This document shows, in pieces, positions 11,225-21,400 of a stretch of DNA of 64,000 nucleotides (positions are counted from its first letter, which is position 1; each line of letters opens with the position of its first letter). The notes under the pieces are model-generated. The model was given only the letters and a program-made list of their open reading frames with translations, was not told the origin of the DNA and did not search any database. A program made the translations under genes and the position numbers. The DNA is taken from positions 7,750,001 to 7,814,000 of the forward strand of contig OZ020484.1 in assembly GCA_963971405.1 (NCBI GenBank). Direction: 5' to 3'. The DNA is from Psococerastis gibbosa. Its lineage: Eukaryota > Arthropoda > Insecta > Psocodea > Psocidae.

Positions 11225-12536
11225 CCTAGTCCTGCCATAAGTTCTGTCCCTGCGGCATTTTGGCCACTCCTGACTGTATCTCAAGGGTTGATGCTTGTCA
11301 ACCCTGGCATTATTTACATTGTTCTTTCTGCTAGTGGAATAACACCAGTTGCGGTTAATACTTCGCCCTGTTGAGATGGAATGGGGTACTGATGAAAACC
11401 GTATTACCGTGATAGGCCTCCACAAGTATGGTATGGCTCCTAATGACATTTTTAAAACTTTGAAGTCTTTAAAAATAACTCAAAAATTTGTGTACCGTGC
11501 AATTAATCGTTACAACGAGACTTCTAGTTTTGAAGACTGGTCGCGATCTGGGCGTCCGAGGACTGTGACAACTGCTAAAGCAGTTAAAGTGGTGAGGGAG
11601 CGAATTCGGAGAAATCCACTCCGAAAGCAGAAAATCATGCCAGGAACTCGACATGTCCACGAGGTCGATGTCATGACTTGTCAGGGACGATCTACAGATG
11701 AAGGCCTATCGGAGATCCACAGGACACCCGCTCACTCCAGCACTACGTGCTATCAGGAGGACCAGAGCGCAGGCGTTACTTACGTGGCACGCAGCTCAAG
11801 GTCATGAGTGGATCCTTTCCACCGACGAAAAAGTTTTTGGGGTAGAAGAGGTTTACAACCGCCAAAATGACAAGGTCTATGCTCATTCATCTCGGGAAGC
11901 CAGGGAAGTTGTTTCCAGGGTTCAACGAGGTCATCACCCGTCTTCAGTGATGGTGTAGTGGGGGGTGTCATACCAGGGGGTGACAACCCAGCATTTTGCG
12001 AAAAAGGCGTAAAAACTGGAGCTAAAGTGTACCAGAAAGACGTTTTGGAAGGAGTATTGAAGCCTCTCAATACCACTTTCTTCAACGGGGACGATTGGTG
12101 CTTCCAGCAAGATTCAGCGCCTGCGCACAGAGCCAAAACCACTCAGGAGTGGCTCAGAACCAAAATCCCGGATTTATTGCTACAACAGACTGGCCCTCTG
12201 GTAGTCCAGACTTGAACCCCCTGGACTATTCATTGTGGTCAGTTTTGGAGGCCAAGGCCTGCTCAAAGCGTCACCCAAATTTGGATAGCCTGAAGCATTC
12301 CCTCATCATGGCAGCCCAAGATCTAGCTTTGGAAACCGTCCGTGCCGCAATAGATGAGTAGCCACAACGTCTTCAGGCTAGTGTTCAAAATGATGGTGGA
12401 CATTTTGAAATTTAGTATGTTTTATTACTTCAGTATGAATAATTCAATGTAAAAAATAATAATCTAACCATTTTAAACTTTTTGATTCCTTGCACCATGT
12501 CATAACCTTAGGGACAGAACTTATGGCAGGACTAGG
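11225..12536 (+). mobile_element. Tc1/mariner-type DNA transposon with perfect 27-bp inverted repeats
   Basis: The ends 11225-11251 and 12510-12536 are perfect 27-bp inverted repeats (starting CCTAGTCCTGCCATAAGTTC). A TA dinucleotide flanks each side, at 11223-11224 and 12537-12538, as expected for this superfamily. The 1312-bp length is typical of a full copy. The internal transposase is disrupted, so this copy is dead but structurally full length. Confidence 0.92.
11349..12420 (+). pseudogene. Broken mariner-family transposase
   Basis: The N-terminal helix-turn-helix part is open from 11349 to about 11640 (GLHKYGMAPNDIFKTLKSLK, GRPRTVTTAKAVKVVRERI). The frame is then lost and picks up again near 11698 with AYRRSTGHPLTPALRAIRRT, including the catalytic-core DEK segment STDEKVFGVEE. 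A stop interrupts it at 11956-11958, where the family has Trp. The next segment (about 11958-12170) carries CFQQDSAPAHRAKTT with the second catalytic Asp. A frameshift near 12150-12170 leads to the SPDLNPLDYSLWSVLE segment, and TAG at 12360 interrupts the end. At least two frameshifts and two stops make it non-functional. Confidence 0.88.
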
Positions 12537-12780
12537 TAATACAGCTATTGACCATCACTCATAAAAAAGATGAAGTAATGAGACAAGGTAGGGGGCACCA
12601 AAGGTCTTGCGGGGGGGGGGGGGGGCAGCAGTGGGAAAGCCACGCCACTGTGGGAAAGACAGAAAGCAAAGCTCCGCTAAACTCCCTCTTTCCTAGTCCA
12701 TGGTATTATTATTATTATAAGGAATAGGCCGAAGTAGGCTAAAGCCCTTTGATCAGTCACAAGTCTGTGAGTTTAGTTGT

Positions 12781-13209
12781 TTAGCTTCCTTCACGAACAC
12801 AGCCAAGTTCTCCAAGCCTTGACTTGCAGGAGATCCGTGACGACAACCCCCTGGCGCTCGAGTCCCTCCCTCCAAAGAGCACTATACACTTACAGAGAAG
12901 GTGTTCTGCTGTTTCCTCTTCCAGTACACAGCGGCGACATTCCCTTCTTGTAGCCAAGCCCATTCTCTCCAGGTGGACACGAAATGGCCCGTGCCCCGTC
13001 AGGAGTGCCGTTAAGAGTTCTGATGGTCCTCCGCCCATGTCTAAGCAAGTGGAGTCCATACTTATCGCTTGGGCCCGGAACGACAGGTCTGTAGTGCCCC
13101 CAAATCCAGCCGTCTCCCATTCCTTCCTAAAGGCCGCGAGAAGGTTATTCAACCTTGTCCATGTTATGTCTTCCCCCAACGGTGTGGCACCGCAACCCCA
13201 CTCGGCCAA
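12781..13209 (-). pseudogene. C-terminal fragment of a LINE ORF2 (post-RNase H zinc-binding tail)
   Basis: A 142-codon open frame reads LLTGHGPFRVHLERMGLA, then CRRCVLEEETAEHLLCKC. The TGHGPF...HL..MG and CxxC...HLLCxC signature closes ORF2 in R1/Jockey/I-type retrotransposons. The frame is intact to a TAA beside 12781 but has no reverse transcriptase in front of it. Confidence 0.7.
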
Positions 13210-13434
13210 AAGGTGAATGAAACCGCGTCTTGGCGTACATAAGGGCAGTTCATGTCACCTTGATAAGTCCACCTTTGCGAGTAGCCGAGTAAACAGGACC
13301 CGGAACGGCTCTCTACTTTATTTTTTCCCTGTTAAATTTAAACTACTGCCCATTTTTTTTTTTTTTAGAAAGTACGTTAATTTCAATAATTTTATTGGTT
13401 TTCACTTTTCAACAAGTGTTCCGAAATTTTAATT

Positions 13435-13680
13435 ATAAATAGCCTTCAGTACATAGGCCACCATCATAGCACCAGATATTTAAGCAGAGAGCCACTGAAG
13501 GTCCCACATCCCAATTCTAAACTGTTCATGAGATCAGCGTTATTCATTGGTGTAAAACATTTTAATGCCCTTCCATTGATATGCCGTAGTTCTGGAAGTC
13601 CATATATCATAAAAAAGGAAATATCTAATTATGTTATAGTCGTTAAAGAGCGTGATTTTTTGACATTTGATACTTTGTAA
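13435..13680 (+). pseudogene. CR1/Jockey-like reverse transcriptase C-terminal fragment
   Basis: The frame ending at TAA 13678-13680 reads HHSTRYLSREPLKVPHPNSK, then LFIGVKHFNALP and RDFLTFDTL. This is the HHxTR...P..S...F...FN.LP tail pattern of LINE reverse transcriptases. It is cut at the 5' end. An ATTC-type simple repeat lies downstream at 13905-13925. Confidence 0.6.
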
Positions 13681-14245
13681 AGTCGATTTATAACAATGTA
13701 CAGTTGTATACAATGCTACTATACGTGCGAAAAAAAAAATTAAACATGAGTATACCTATTTTATTGTAGCCTAGCTAGCAAACTTTTACTGATTATTTCG
13801 TTGTGTTAACGGATGTAGGCCACACTCGGGCATTTGCCCTGTGGCGTGATTTTTATAAATTGTTGTTATATTGTATATTGTCTCATTGTATCGTACTACT
13901 AAAATATATTCATTCATTCATTCATACCCTATTTAAATGCGCAATGTCTGAAACCAAACAATATAAAAATGGCCATAATCCTTGCCCCCCCCCCCCCCCT
14001 AGCCTAGCCTTGCGACGCCCTTGCATGTGACAGTAGCGTTCAGGTGACGATGTGTGTCGTGTCACCCACCTACTATTTTATACCACTACTTCCCGAATCG
14101 TGTTATACAGTAGACCTGTTCAACAACCGGTAGGTAGGCTACACAGAGGAAGTTCATTGACATGGGACTCTTATCTGATGGCCGACAACCGCAAGGCAAA
14201 AACCTTATCTTCTTCTTCCTCGGTGCTACAGCTCCAGTAGCCCTT

Positions 14246-14612
14246 TTATGGCGATTTGAGATTAAATAATACCGGGTTTTATATAATACCGAGGTTTTTT
14301 TATACCGCATTAGTATGGTGTCACGTGATGGTGTTAAAATATGCGCGGGATATTCAAATTTATAAATTATTGGAATACAAGAGAATGATTGCATTGTTGT
14401 ATAATTTAAGGAAATACCAATAAACATTAAAATGTACAGGTCGTTTTTTAAAATATATTAAACAATTTAATGAATGTGTCTACATCTAAGGGAGAAAAAA
14501 TTGAAAACTCACCAAACATATTAATTTATCAATTTGAATTTCCCGCGTATTTTGCCCTCATTTGTTTAAAACAATTGGATAAATTATGTTAATCCCAAAT
14601 CGCCATGATAGG
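14246..14612. mobile_element. Inverted-repeat element, same family, opposite orientation
   Basis: TATGGCGATTTGAGATTAAA at the left pairs with TTAATCCCAAATCGCCATGA at the right. TAATACCGGGTTTTATATAA and CAATTTGAATTTCCCGCG link it to 8976-9418. Confidence 0.65.
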
Positions 14613-15689
14613 GCTCCTGCTGGTGAGCTTTAGCCTCTCGCACCACCTCTATTCTTTGTCTCCCTCGGTTCCGTGGCCTACCGTGTCGCCTTCTGCCCTC
14701 CATTCTAGCCCTGTATGACACTACTATCGAACAGCAACAATTTTGTTCAAAAAATCGATAGTTTATCCGTTGAAAAGAGTTCTATTCCCATGGCCAATCG
14801 GTGTTAGGTACGACTAGGCCTATGTATATTGTAGTATATCAAAATGTAGTGCATTTTTTTTTTAATTGGATAGATAAGTAATTCAGAGTTCTTACTACAC
14901 TATATTGCATTTTTGCCACTTACGCTGCGGCTGTGTATTTTAACATTTTCAAAAGAAACCTTATGTGGTATCGATGAAATTAGAACGTAATAAAAACATA
15001 AAATAGTACAATAGAATCGCTAAATTTTAGCTACCCCCCCCCCCCCTGTATCCGTCCCTGACAGGTACAGCAGCAGTTCTTTTAGTTTTGGTACGCAAGT
15101 TTGCAGGCTACTTGAATGAAAATTAATAGTATTGGTGAGAAACTTCTTAATACTGTACAATTGATACAATTAGGAGCACTCTTTCATGGATGGCGGATTT
15201 CAGGTCCCGTATTAGAGTCTGCCAGTACCGGTACCTTCAAAAACAATAGTTTAAGTACTATGTCCTATGGTAAACTCAAGTAAAATGGAGCAGGGTTTCC
15301 ACATTAGGTGGTCTCCAGTTCCAGTGGGTCCCGAAGAAATGGTCACACGGTTTAATTTTACGGGGAACCATCATATGAAGGAATATGTAAGTTTGTAATT
15401 ATATAATAGGTGTATCCACTATCCGGTATTTAGCATGCTAAACTGTCTTAAATATACCATAGTATGTATAGTGAATACCCCTATTTTGTAAGTTAGTTGC
15501 GTTCGCGGCATAATTTAGTTGAACGTTGGCCGGAGCACCCGGTCCCCCTGTAGATTCGCCCCAGGAAAATATTGTCGGCGTTTTACTTGCGTTCGTTGTT
15601 GAACAGATTTACCGCTCGCTACCTGTTGCTCGCGTTTCTAGGGGTCGCATCAGTCAAAAACGATACGGTACTTGCTTTTTTTATTTTTA
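14613..15689. other. Intergenic, nothing recognised
   Basis: AT-rich, with a C tract at 15033-15046 next to TGTATCCGTCCCTG, which resembles one end of a G-tract MITE. No gene evidence. Confidence 0.5.
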
Positions 15690-15850
15690 TTAAAAAACGG
15701 TTAATCGCATACAAACAATTAAATGAATGGATCCGATTTACCTCTTCTAGTCGCCTCTATTGATAAGTACCCGTGTTGAGTTACGACACACCTCCGATCG
15801 CATGGCATGTAGAGACTCGCACAAGTACAAGCACGCTACCACACCTTGCC
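15690..15850 (-). repeat. Short interspersed repeat B, copy 2
   Basis: Reverse orientation: CGCATACAAACAATTAAATG, CTTCTAGTCGCCTCTA, AGAGACTCGCACAAGTACAA. Confidence 0.6.
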
Positions 15851-16239
15851 ATTGAAGTCTTGCTTTACACTAGATAAATGTTTTTCGCTCGCTTGGAGAC
15901 TCCCCTCCATGCCATGAAAATGTGAGTAAGGTTTGTACCACGATGGTTTGCATAGTCTCGGTAAGGAATACTACCGAGCGTTGGAACATAGCGGTGCCGT
16001 CCAGCAGTATTCCTAGTCAAGGCTGAAAAAACATCGTGGGGCCGACCCTAAGCCTTAAAATATGTTAGAGGAGCAGTGCTGCAGCCGTAGCACCAATGTA
16101 AAAGTTTAACTAACCCTAGAATAAGTGTAAATTTCCATAATAAACCGCAATAAATGCAAATTCACCTAGGCGTTAGGACGGAATAAGAATTGCGAGCTCA
16201 ATTGCTCTTTAGCAACGTGTAAGGTACCATTTCATTTAT

Positions 16240-16625
16240 TTTTGCCCCAGTAACAAACTATCAAGGGGATAAGCGACTTATCGGGTTTGGTTTACACTTA
16301 TAACGACTACAATATACGATGTACGTGGCTTTAAAGAAAATAGTTGGAGCCGTTTTTTAGAGAAAATTTTAGCAGTTTTTTGGAGTTTTTTTTTTAGGTT
16401 GAAACCTCCCCAAATTTGAGTTAGCCCAAAATAAAGAACCCATCTGCCAAATTTCATCAAATTCCACCGAGTAGTTTGTCCACAAATCGCAGAGACAGAC
16501 ATTTCGTTAAAAGCACTTTTTTGGATTATTGGGACCTCATTACGAGTAAATCCACTGAAATCTCGAAATTGAAAAAGTCGACCATCACAAAGTTTTCCTT
16601 ATACTAAACATATAAATAGGAAAGC
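16240..16625 (+). repeat. Interspersed repeat C, 3' part, diverged
   Basis: CCCAGTAACAAACTATCAAG through GCAGAGACAGACATTTCGTT to ACATATAAATAGGAAAGCAA. Confidence 0.55.
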
Positions 16626-17055
16626 AATAATGTTTAGATCTAATTAGACTTAAACGTGGAATGGTGGGCCTAAATTTTTTTTATTTATATTAAGCCCGCG
16701 CATTATTTGGGTCGAAAGGTTAATTCTTAAGCAAGCCGGGGCCCCTCTCCTTTGCCAATTGCCGCGGACGACCACCATGATTTGCTGCTGTTAATTGATA
16801 AGCGTATATTATGAGTTTAACGTAGTAATTTAATAATATTATGTAATCCGGGCTTCTTGACCTCTCCGACTGTTAAAAGACAACAGTGGGGGAAACCCCT
16901 TGTAGCAGTACGCAATCAAAACAAAAAATATGCCGCTGTAATTGAGGAACTAGTACATAGAAGAAATGTTCCTCTACATGATGATTATATACTGTATGTG
17001 CAGTACCTATAGTAAGTGGCATTCGACTTAGTTTGTTGACATTTCTGACTTGCAG

Positions 17056-17239
17056 CAGCTTGTCAAGAAACCTGCCAAATGTGAAAACACTTGGAGGTCT
17101 GATGGGAGTTAGCAAGTTTATAAGACATTTGTTAAGTGGCTCAGCAAAGTGGACAAATGATAATCGGACTACAGCGAAGCAATGTTCCTTCGATGCTAAT
17201 CACTTCACTCAAAGCCAAATCAGAAAATATATCATGTAA
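17056..17239 (+). CDS. Possible orphan terminal exon, about 60 codons
   Basis: A good acceptor (tttctgacttgcag, AG at 17054-17055) precedes an open frame reading LPNVKTLGGLMGVSKFIRHL and ending at TAA 17237-17239. Immediately upstream, in the same frame, the sequence is also open. No partner exon was found between the dehydratase gene and the odorant-binding-protein gene. It may be a stray exon, a transposon fragment or chance. I do not recognise the protein. Confidence 0.2.
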
Positions 17240-17524
17240 TCTTTTTATTAACTATTTATCCATTTGTATTAATATATCTTCTCCTTTTTTTCAATAGCAT
17301 AGCTAGCCATTTGAGGCACACATGTTAATGTTACTGAATTAAATAATTTAGTCTAGTGTGTCCCCCCCCCCCCCAGCACATTCTTAGGAACATTTGGGAT
17401 TGGGAATTGTTCATTTGTATCTTGTACTTTTGAGATAGAATTAAATACATTTGATTTGATTTGAAAAAAAGGAACTGGACTAGTTCGGTGGCAAAAACAG
17501 CTATCTGAGAAAGGTGTATTTTCA

Positions 17525-17745
17525 GGACATAATGTATAGAGTAATGGGACAGACTCCAACTTTCACCCGAAAGGTTGTTCGTTCCAGTCCCACACTTGCT
17601 TTATTTTCTTGCCATGCTTCATGTTGCCTTCCTAGTTGAGTGTAAGAGAGGGCTTTATACCGAGATCACTGCACTAGCGGAGCGTTGTCGAGCAGGCTAA
17701 AGCCCATTTAGGGCTATATATACGTATATATAATATAATATAAAG
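17525..17745 (+). repeat. SINE, copy 2, diverged
   Basis: Matches the same head (CAACTTTCACCCGAAAGGTTG, B box altered to CGTTCCAGTCC) and GAGTGTAAGAGAGGGCTTTA, with a deletion in the body and an unrelated 3' part. Confidence 0.65.
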
Positions 17746-17779
17746 GATAAGAAGAAAAATCTGCTGAAAATATTCCCGA

Positions 17780-17924
17780 CAGTGGCGTGTGTAGGCTATA
17801 TCAGATCAGGCAAGACCAGATCGCATCTAGCTATCAACTTCTTGCCGCGGGCATAGACCCAAGAAGAAGTTGAATTCTGCTAATCAAACCGCTCACCACT
17901 GCCCCCCCCCCCCATACGCCTCTG
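17780..17924. mobile_element. hAT-style MITE
   Basis: CAGTGGCGTGTGTAGG at the left and CATACGCCTCTG at the right, flanked by ATTCCCGA and ATTCCCAA (one mismatch). A C tract lies at the right end. Confidence 0.7.
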
Positions 17925-18019
17925 ATTCCCAATAAAGGCATATATTAAATACTCCTATCCGTTCCTGTTCCTATTTATTTTACTACTGATCCTCCGAGAT
18001 AGGTCATAGCTCTACCTAG

Positions 18020-18140
18020 TGCCACTATCAGTGGCCCACTGAAGATGTGTATTGGCGATCGCAGAATCCCTTCGAAGTAAGCTTTTGGATGGATCACGAC
18101 CCATCAGCCCGGATACACCTGTTCCATAATCAACCGTCTT
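18020..18140 (+). mobile_element. Related Penelope-like terminal fragment upstream of the odorant-binding-protein gene
   Basis: CCCACTGAAGATGTGTATTG and ACGACCCATCAGCCCGGATA parallel the 31655-31795 fragment in the same order. The hammerhead-like core is degraded here. Confidence 0.35.
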
Positions 18141-18403
18141 CTCAGAAATATATTCAGTGCCTACCGCAAATAATGTTTATCTGAGTTAAAACAAATATTC
18201 GCGAAGAATCCCCCTCATTTGGCGAAAGCAAACAGTATGTACTGGGAACCCCCTTTCTTCGTCCAAGAACCGTTCCTCTGTCAATAAACTCGTGCAATCC
18301 CACGCGGCCGGTCACTAACGGTCTGAATTATGTTCATGACTGGCCTAAGGCGAATGCACATCAACAAGGTCGCGGGTTGGACAGCGTCACTATAACTAGT
18401 CGC

Positions 18404-18442
18404 TTAAAAACGCCGGGCTGCTAACTCGCGGCTTCAGTTTCA
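18404..18442 (+). promoter_or_regulatory. Core promoter of the odorant-binding-protein-like gene
   Basis: A TATA-like TTAAAAA begins at 18404. An arthropod-type initiator TCAGTTT begins at 18434 with its A at 18436, 32 bases after the TATA start. The predicted start codon follows at 18462, giving a 5' UTR of about 26 nt. Position and spacing fit an RNA polymerase II core promoter, but no transcript evidence was available. Confidence 0.5.
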
Positions 18443-18461
18443 TAGTGAATTTACAGCAAGA

Positions 18462-21400
18462 ATGTTTGTTCGGTTATCAGTAGCTGTTTTGTGCGCTGTG
18501 AGTATATTATTGTGGATAATATTAATATATCGTGTGAGCCAATGGCGGATCCACGGGGGGGGGGGGGGGGGTGAGGGGGGTTATGACCCCCCCCCTAAAT
18601 GAGTAAATTTATAGTAAATTCATAAGATATCTAGCATTTTTTTTTTTTTTAAATAAAACTCAACTTTTCAACAAAAAAATTACCTTTTAAACTTTTTAAC
18701 CCCCCCCCCCCCCTAAATTTTCGGCAGGATCCGCCCTTGGTGTGAGCCTTCAACTGCATTGTAGGCTTACATGTATTTTTGTTTTCCTATCTTCGATTTC
18801 GAGATTTCAGTGAATTTACACGCATTGAGGTCCCAGGAACTCGTAAAAGTGTTTTTTTATGAAATGTCTGTCTGTTCGTCGATTTGTGGTCCAACTACTC
18901 GGTGCCTCTGAGGCTTTGAATGAAATTTGGCATGCATGTTCACAAAAATCATACCTCGGTATCATTATTTTTTATTTTCGGCTAACTCAATGTTGATGGG
19001 TTTTGCCCTCCAAAATCTCTCAAACGGCTCCAATTTTTTCAAATTCACATAGCCTAGATATTCATATATATTGTAGTCATTATTAAGATCAACAAAATCC
19101 CACGCAATAGGTCGCTTGCCCCTTGATAGTTTCGTTCCGGGGGCCAAAAAATTAAAATACGGTACTCAATTTCCATGAAAAATTACTAAAAAATCATTTT
19201 TCTGTGAAACCTTTCGATCGATGCTTTCTTACTTCATTCATTAATTCACACGGATTGTCTACCTGTGGAATGTAATTCCTTCTTGGAATCACTGAGTACG
19301 GTTATGAGCAGCACAAGAAGAGAAAATACCAAATCAAAGCAATAAAAACTTGCGGTCCAAATAGATTTTACACTATATTATAAGCTTACTGCTGCTAGTT
19401 TTGGCAATGAATTGATTACCTGTGGAAGCTAATTCCTTTTTGGAATCGCTGAGTGCAATTACAAGCCGCACAAGAAACAACCATAATTAATGATAAACGT
19501 GGAATAATCAGAAAATTGGAAAACACTACAGAACCATGCGGTTCAAATAGGCCTTAGGCGGCTATTCCACTTGTCAATATTCCGTCATTTGTGCATCAAA
19601 TATCAATAATTGATGAGATTTTTGTTTTAAGGAGACTATTATGTAGATACTTAACTTATCAATTACAAATTAAGTTATAATATGGTGGAGACTTATTATT
19701 GATGCATAAATGACGGAATATTGACACGTGGAATAGCCGTCTAAGTTAGACCATAATGCTTTATTAATTGTTATTTATGTTGCCATGCCAACATAAATCT
19801 GGGATGTGACGTCATCCGCTGACAAAAGATACTAGAATGCCGTGTCTATAGAGTATTACATGGTCGAAGTTGTGAATCAGTAATGGGCCTATACCTTTTC
19901 TAGCATATTTTATATTTAATTGTTACAACTGTCAAGTAACCTATTCTGCAAGTGTCTATACGTGCAATATTAATTATTGTAGGTGGTGTGCGTCGATGCC
20001 ATCAGGGTGTTGAGATCTGACGTAGTAGATGTTGCCACATCTGAAATTACCAATTCCACAGCTAAGGAATGTTGTTACCCCAGACCGCCACGTCAGAGGA
20101 ATATGAAACGCTGTTGCGAACTGCCTCTTGATGATATTTTTGGTAAGTCTAGTTTTCCTTCTTAAATTTTAGACCAACGGTGGTTTTTTTTTACATAAAA
20201 GAAAAAGATTCATTGGACGAAATAAGTTCAGAAATCTAATACTGAGGACTTGTTGTCCTCTGGCGTCATCTACCCCTGCCACTACCTGCCTCTGTTGTTC
20301 CGCTAAGTCCGTTGGATGGTTTCATACAGAAAATACTGTCCTGCGTGCACCAAACTACACATACGGGATATCATCTTCACTTCCTTTAGATCCCCAGAAA
20401 TACGCCAAACATACTCATGTCCTATTTATATGGAACTCTGCACATTCCCCTAATTTTACCCGTAATCCGCCCCCAGCTCGATAACGGTATTTTCGGCATC
20501 ACAATATATGGGTATTCTTGCTCCAAATTGGACAAAGAACATACTCTAGAAGTTTGTCACCGTTTGCCTGAAAAACCCTGTAAATCCGCAGATGTACCTC
20601 TACCTTTACTTTCTCCGCGTCTTGTCCGCTACAGGGGGGTCGGCGTCGGCGGTATACGGCAATGGCGCCTCCACAGCCGTCTTTGTAGCCCTGTAGGACG
20701 TCTTGGTTTGTGAGTGTGAGTTGGCACATATCTGCCTGGCTCTTTCTCGGCAGCGTCATCTTTGGTCTTCGTCTTTTCCTGCTTCCTGTGACCACATTTT
20801 CCTCAACCCTTCTAATTAAAATCGCCTCGTCTTTGGACATACCCATGCCATAACAGGCGTTTTTTCCTTTAGCTTGAGAGTGATTTCGGCAGTTTTCAAG
20901 TCTATTTTAAAAGTAATTGATTTGAATTGAAAAAAAGAATTAAGCATTTAATAATAGTGAAAGAATTTAATGAAGTTCATGCTTTATTAATGTTTTTACT
21001 CCGAGTCAACATATTCTTAGTCTTAGGCGGGGTTTCCATTGACCTTGCATTGCAGAATGTACATGACGTCGACGTGGTAGCAGACATTAAGGACTTATTA
21101 ATGATGTCTGCTACCACATCAACGTATGTGCATTCTGCAATGCGAGGTCAATGGAAACCCCGCCTTTCACCATAGACAATAGAACAAACGTAAATCATCC
21201 CAAAACGCCAACGTGACGACAACAACAATCTTTTCACTATTAAATCACAAACAGTGGTAAAACTTTACGACTTAACACTATTGGTATAAAATAATTACAG
21301 ATCACCTACAAGAAGAGATCAAGCAGTGCAAAGAAGAAATGAAGAAAAAGAAGGATGAGCAACCGGTGGAAACGAGTTCGACGACCGCAGCGCCCTCTAC

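Noticed and set aside
12824-13216. 130-codon + strand frame opposite the LINE fragment
   Set aside because: The - strand frame carries the recognisable LINE ORF2 tail; this is its shadow.
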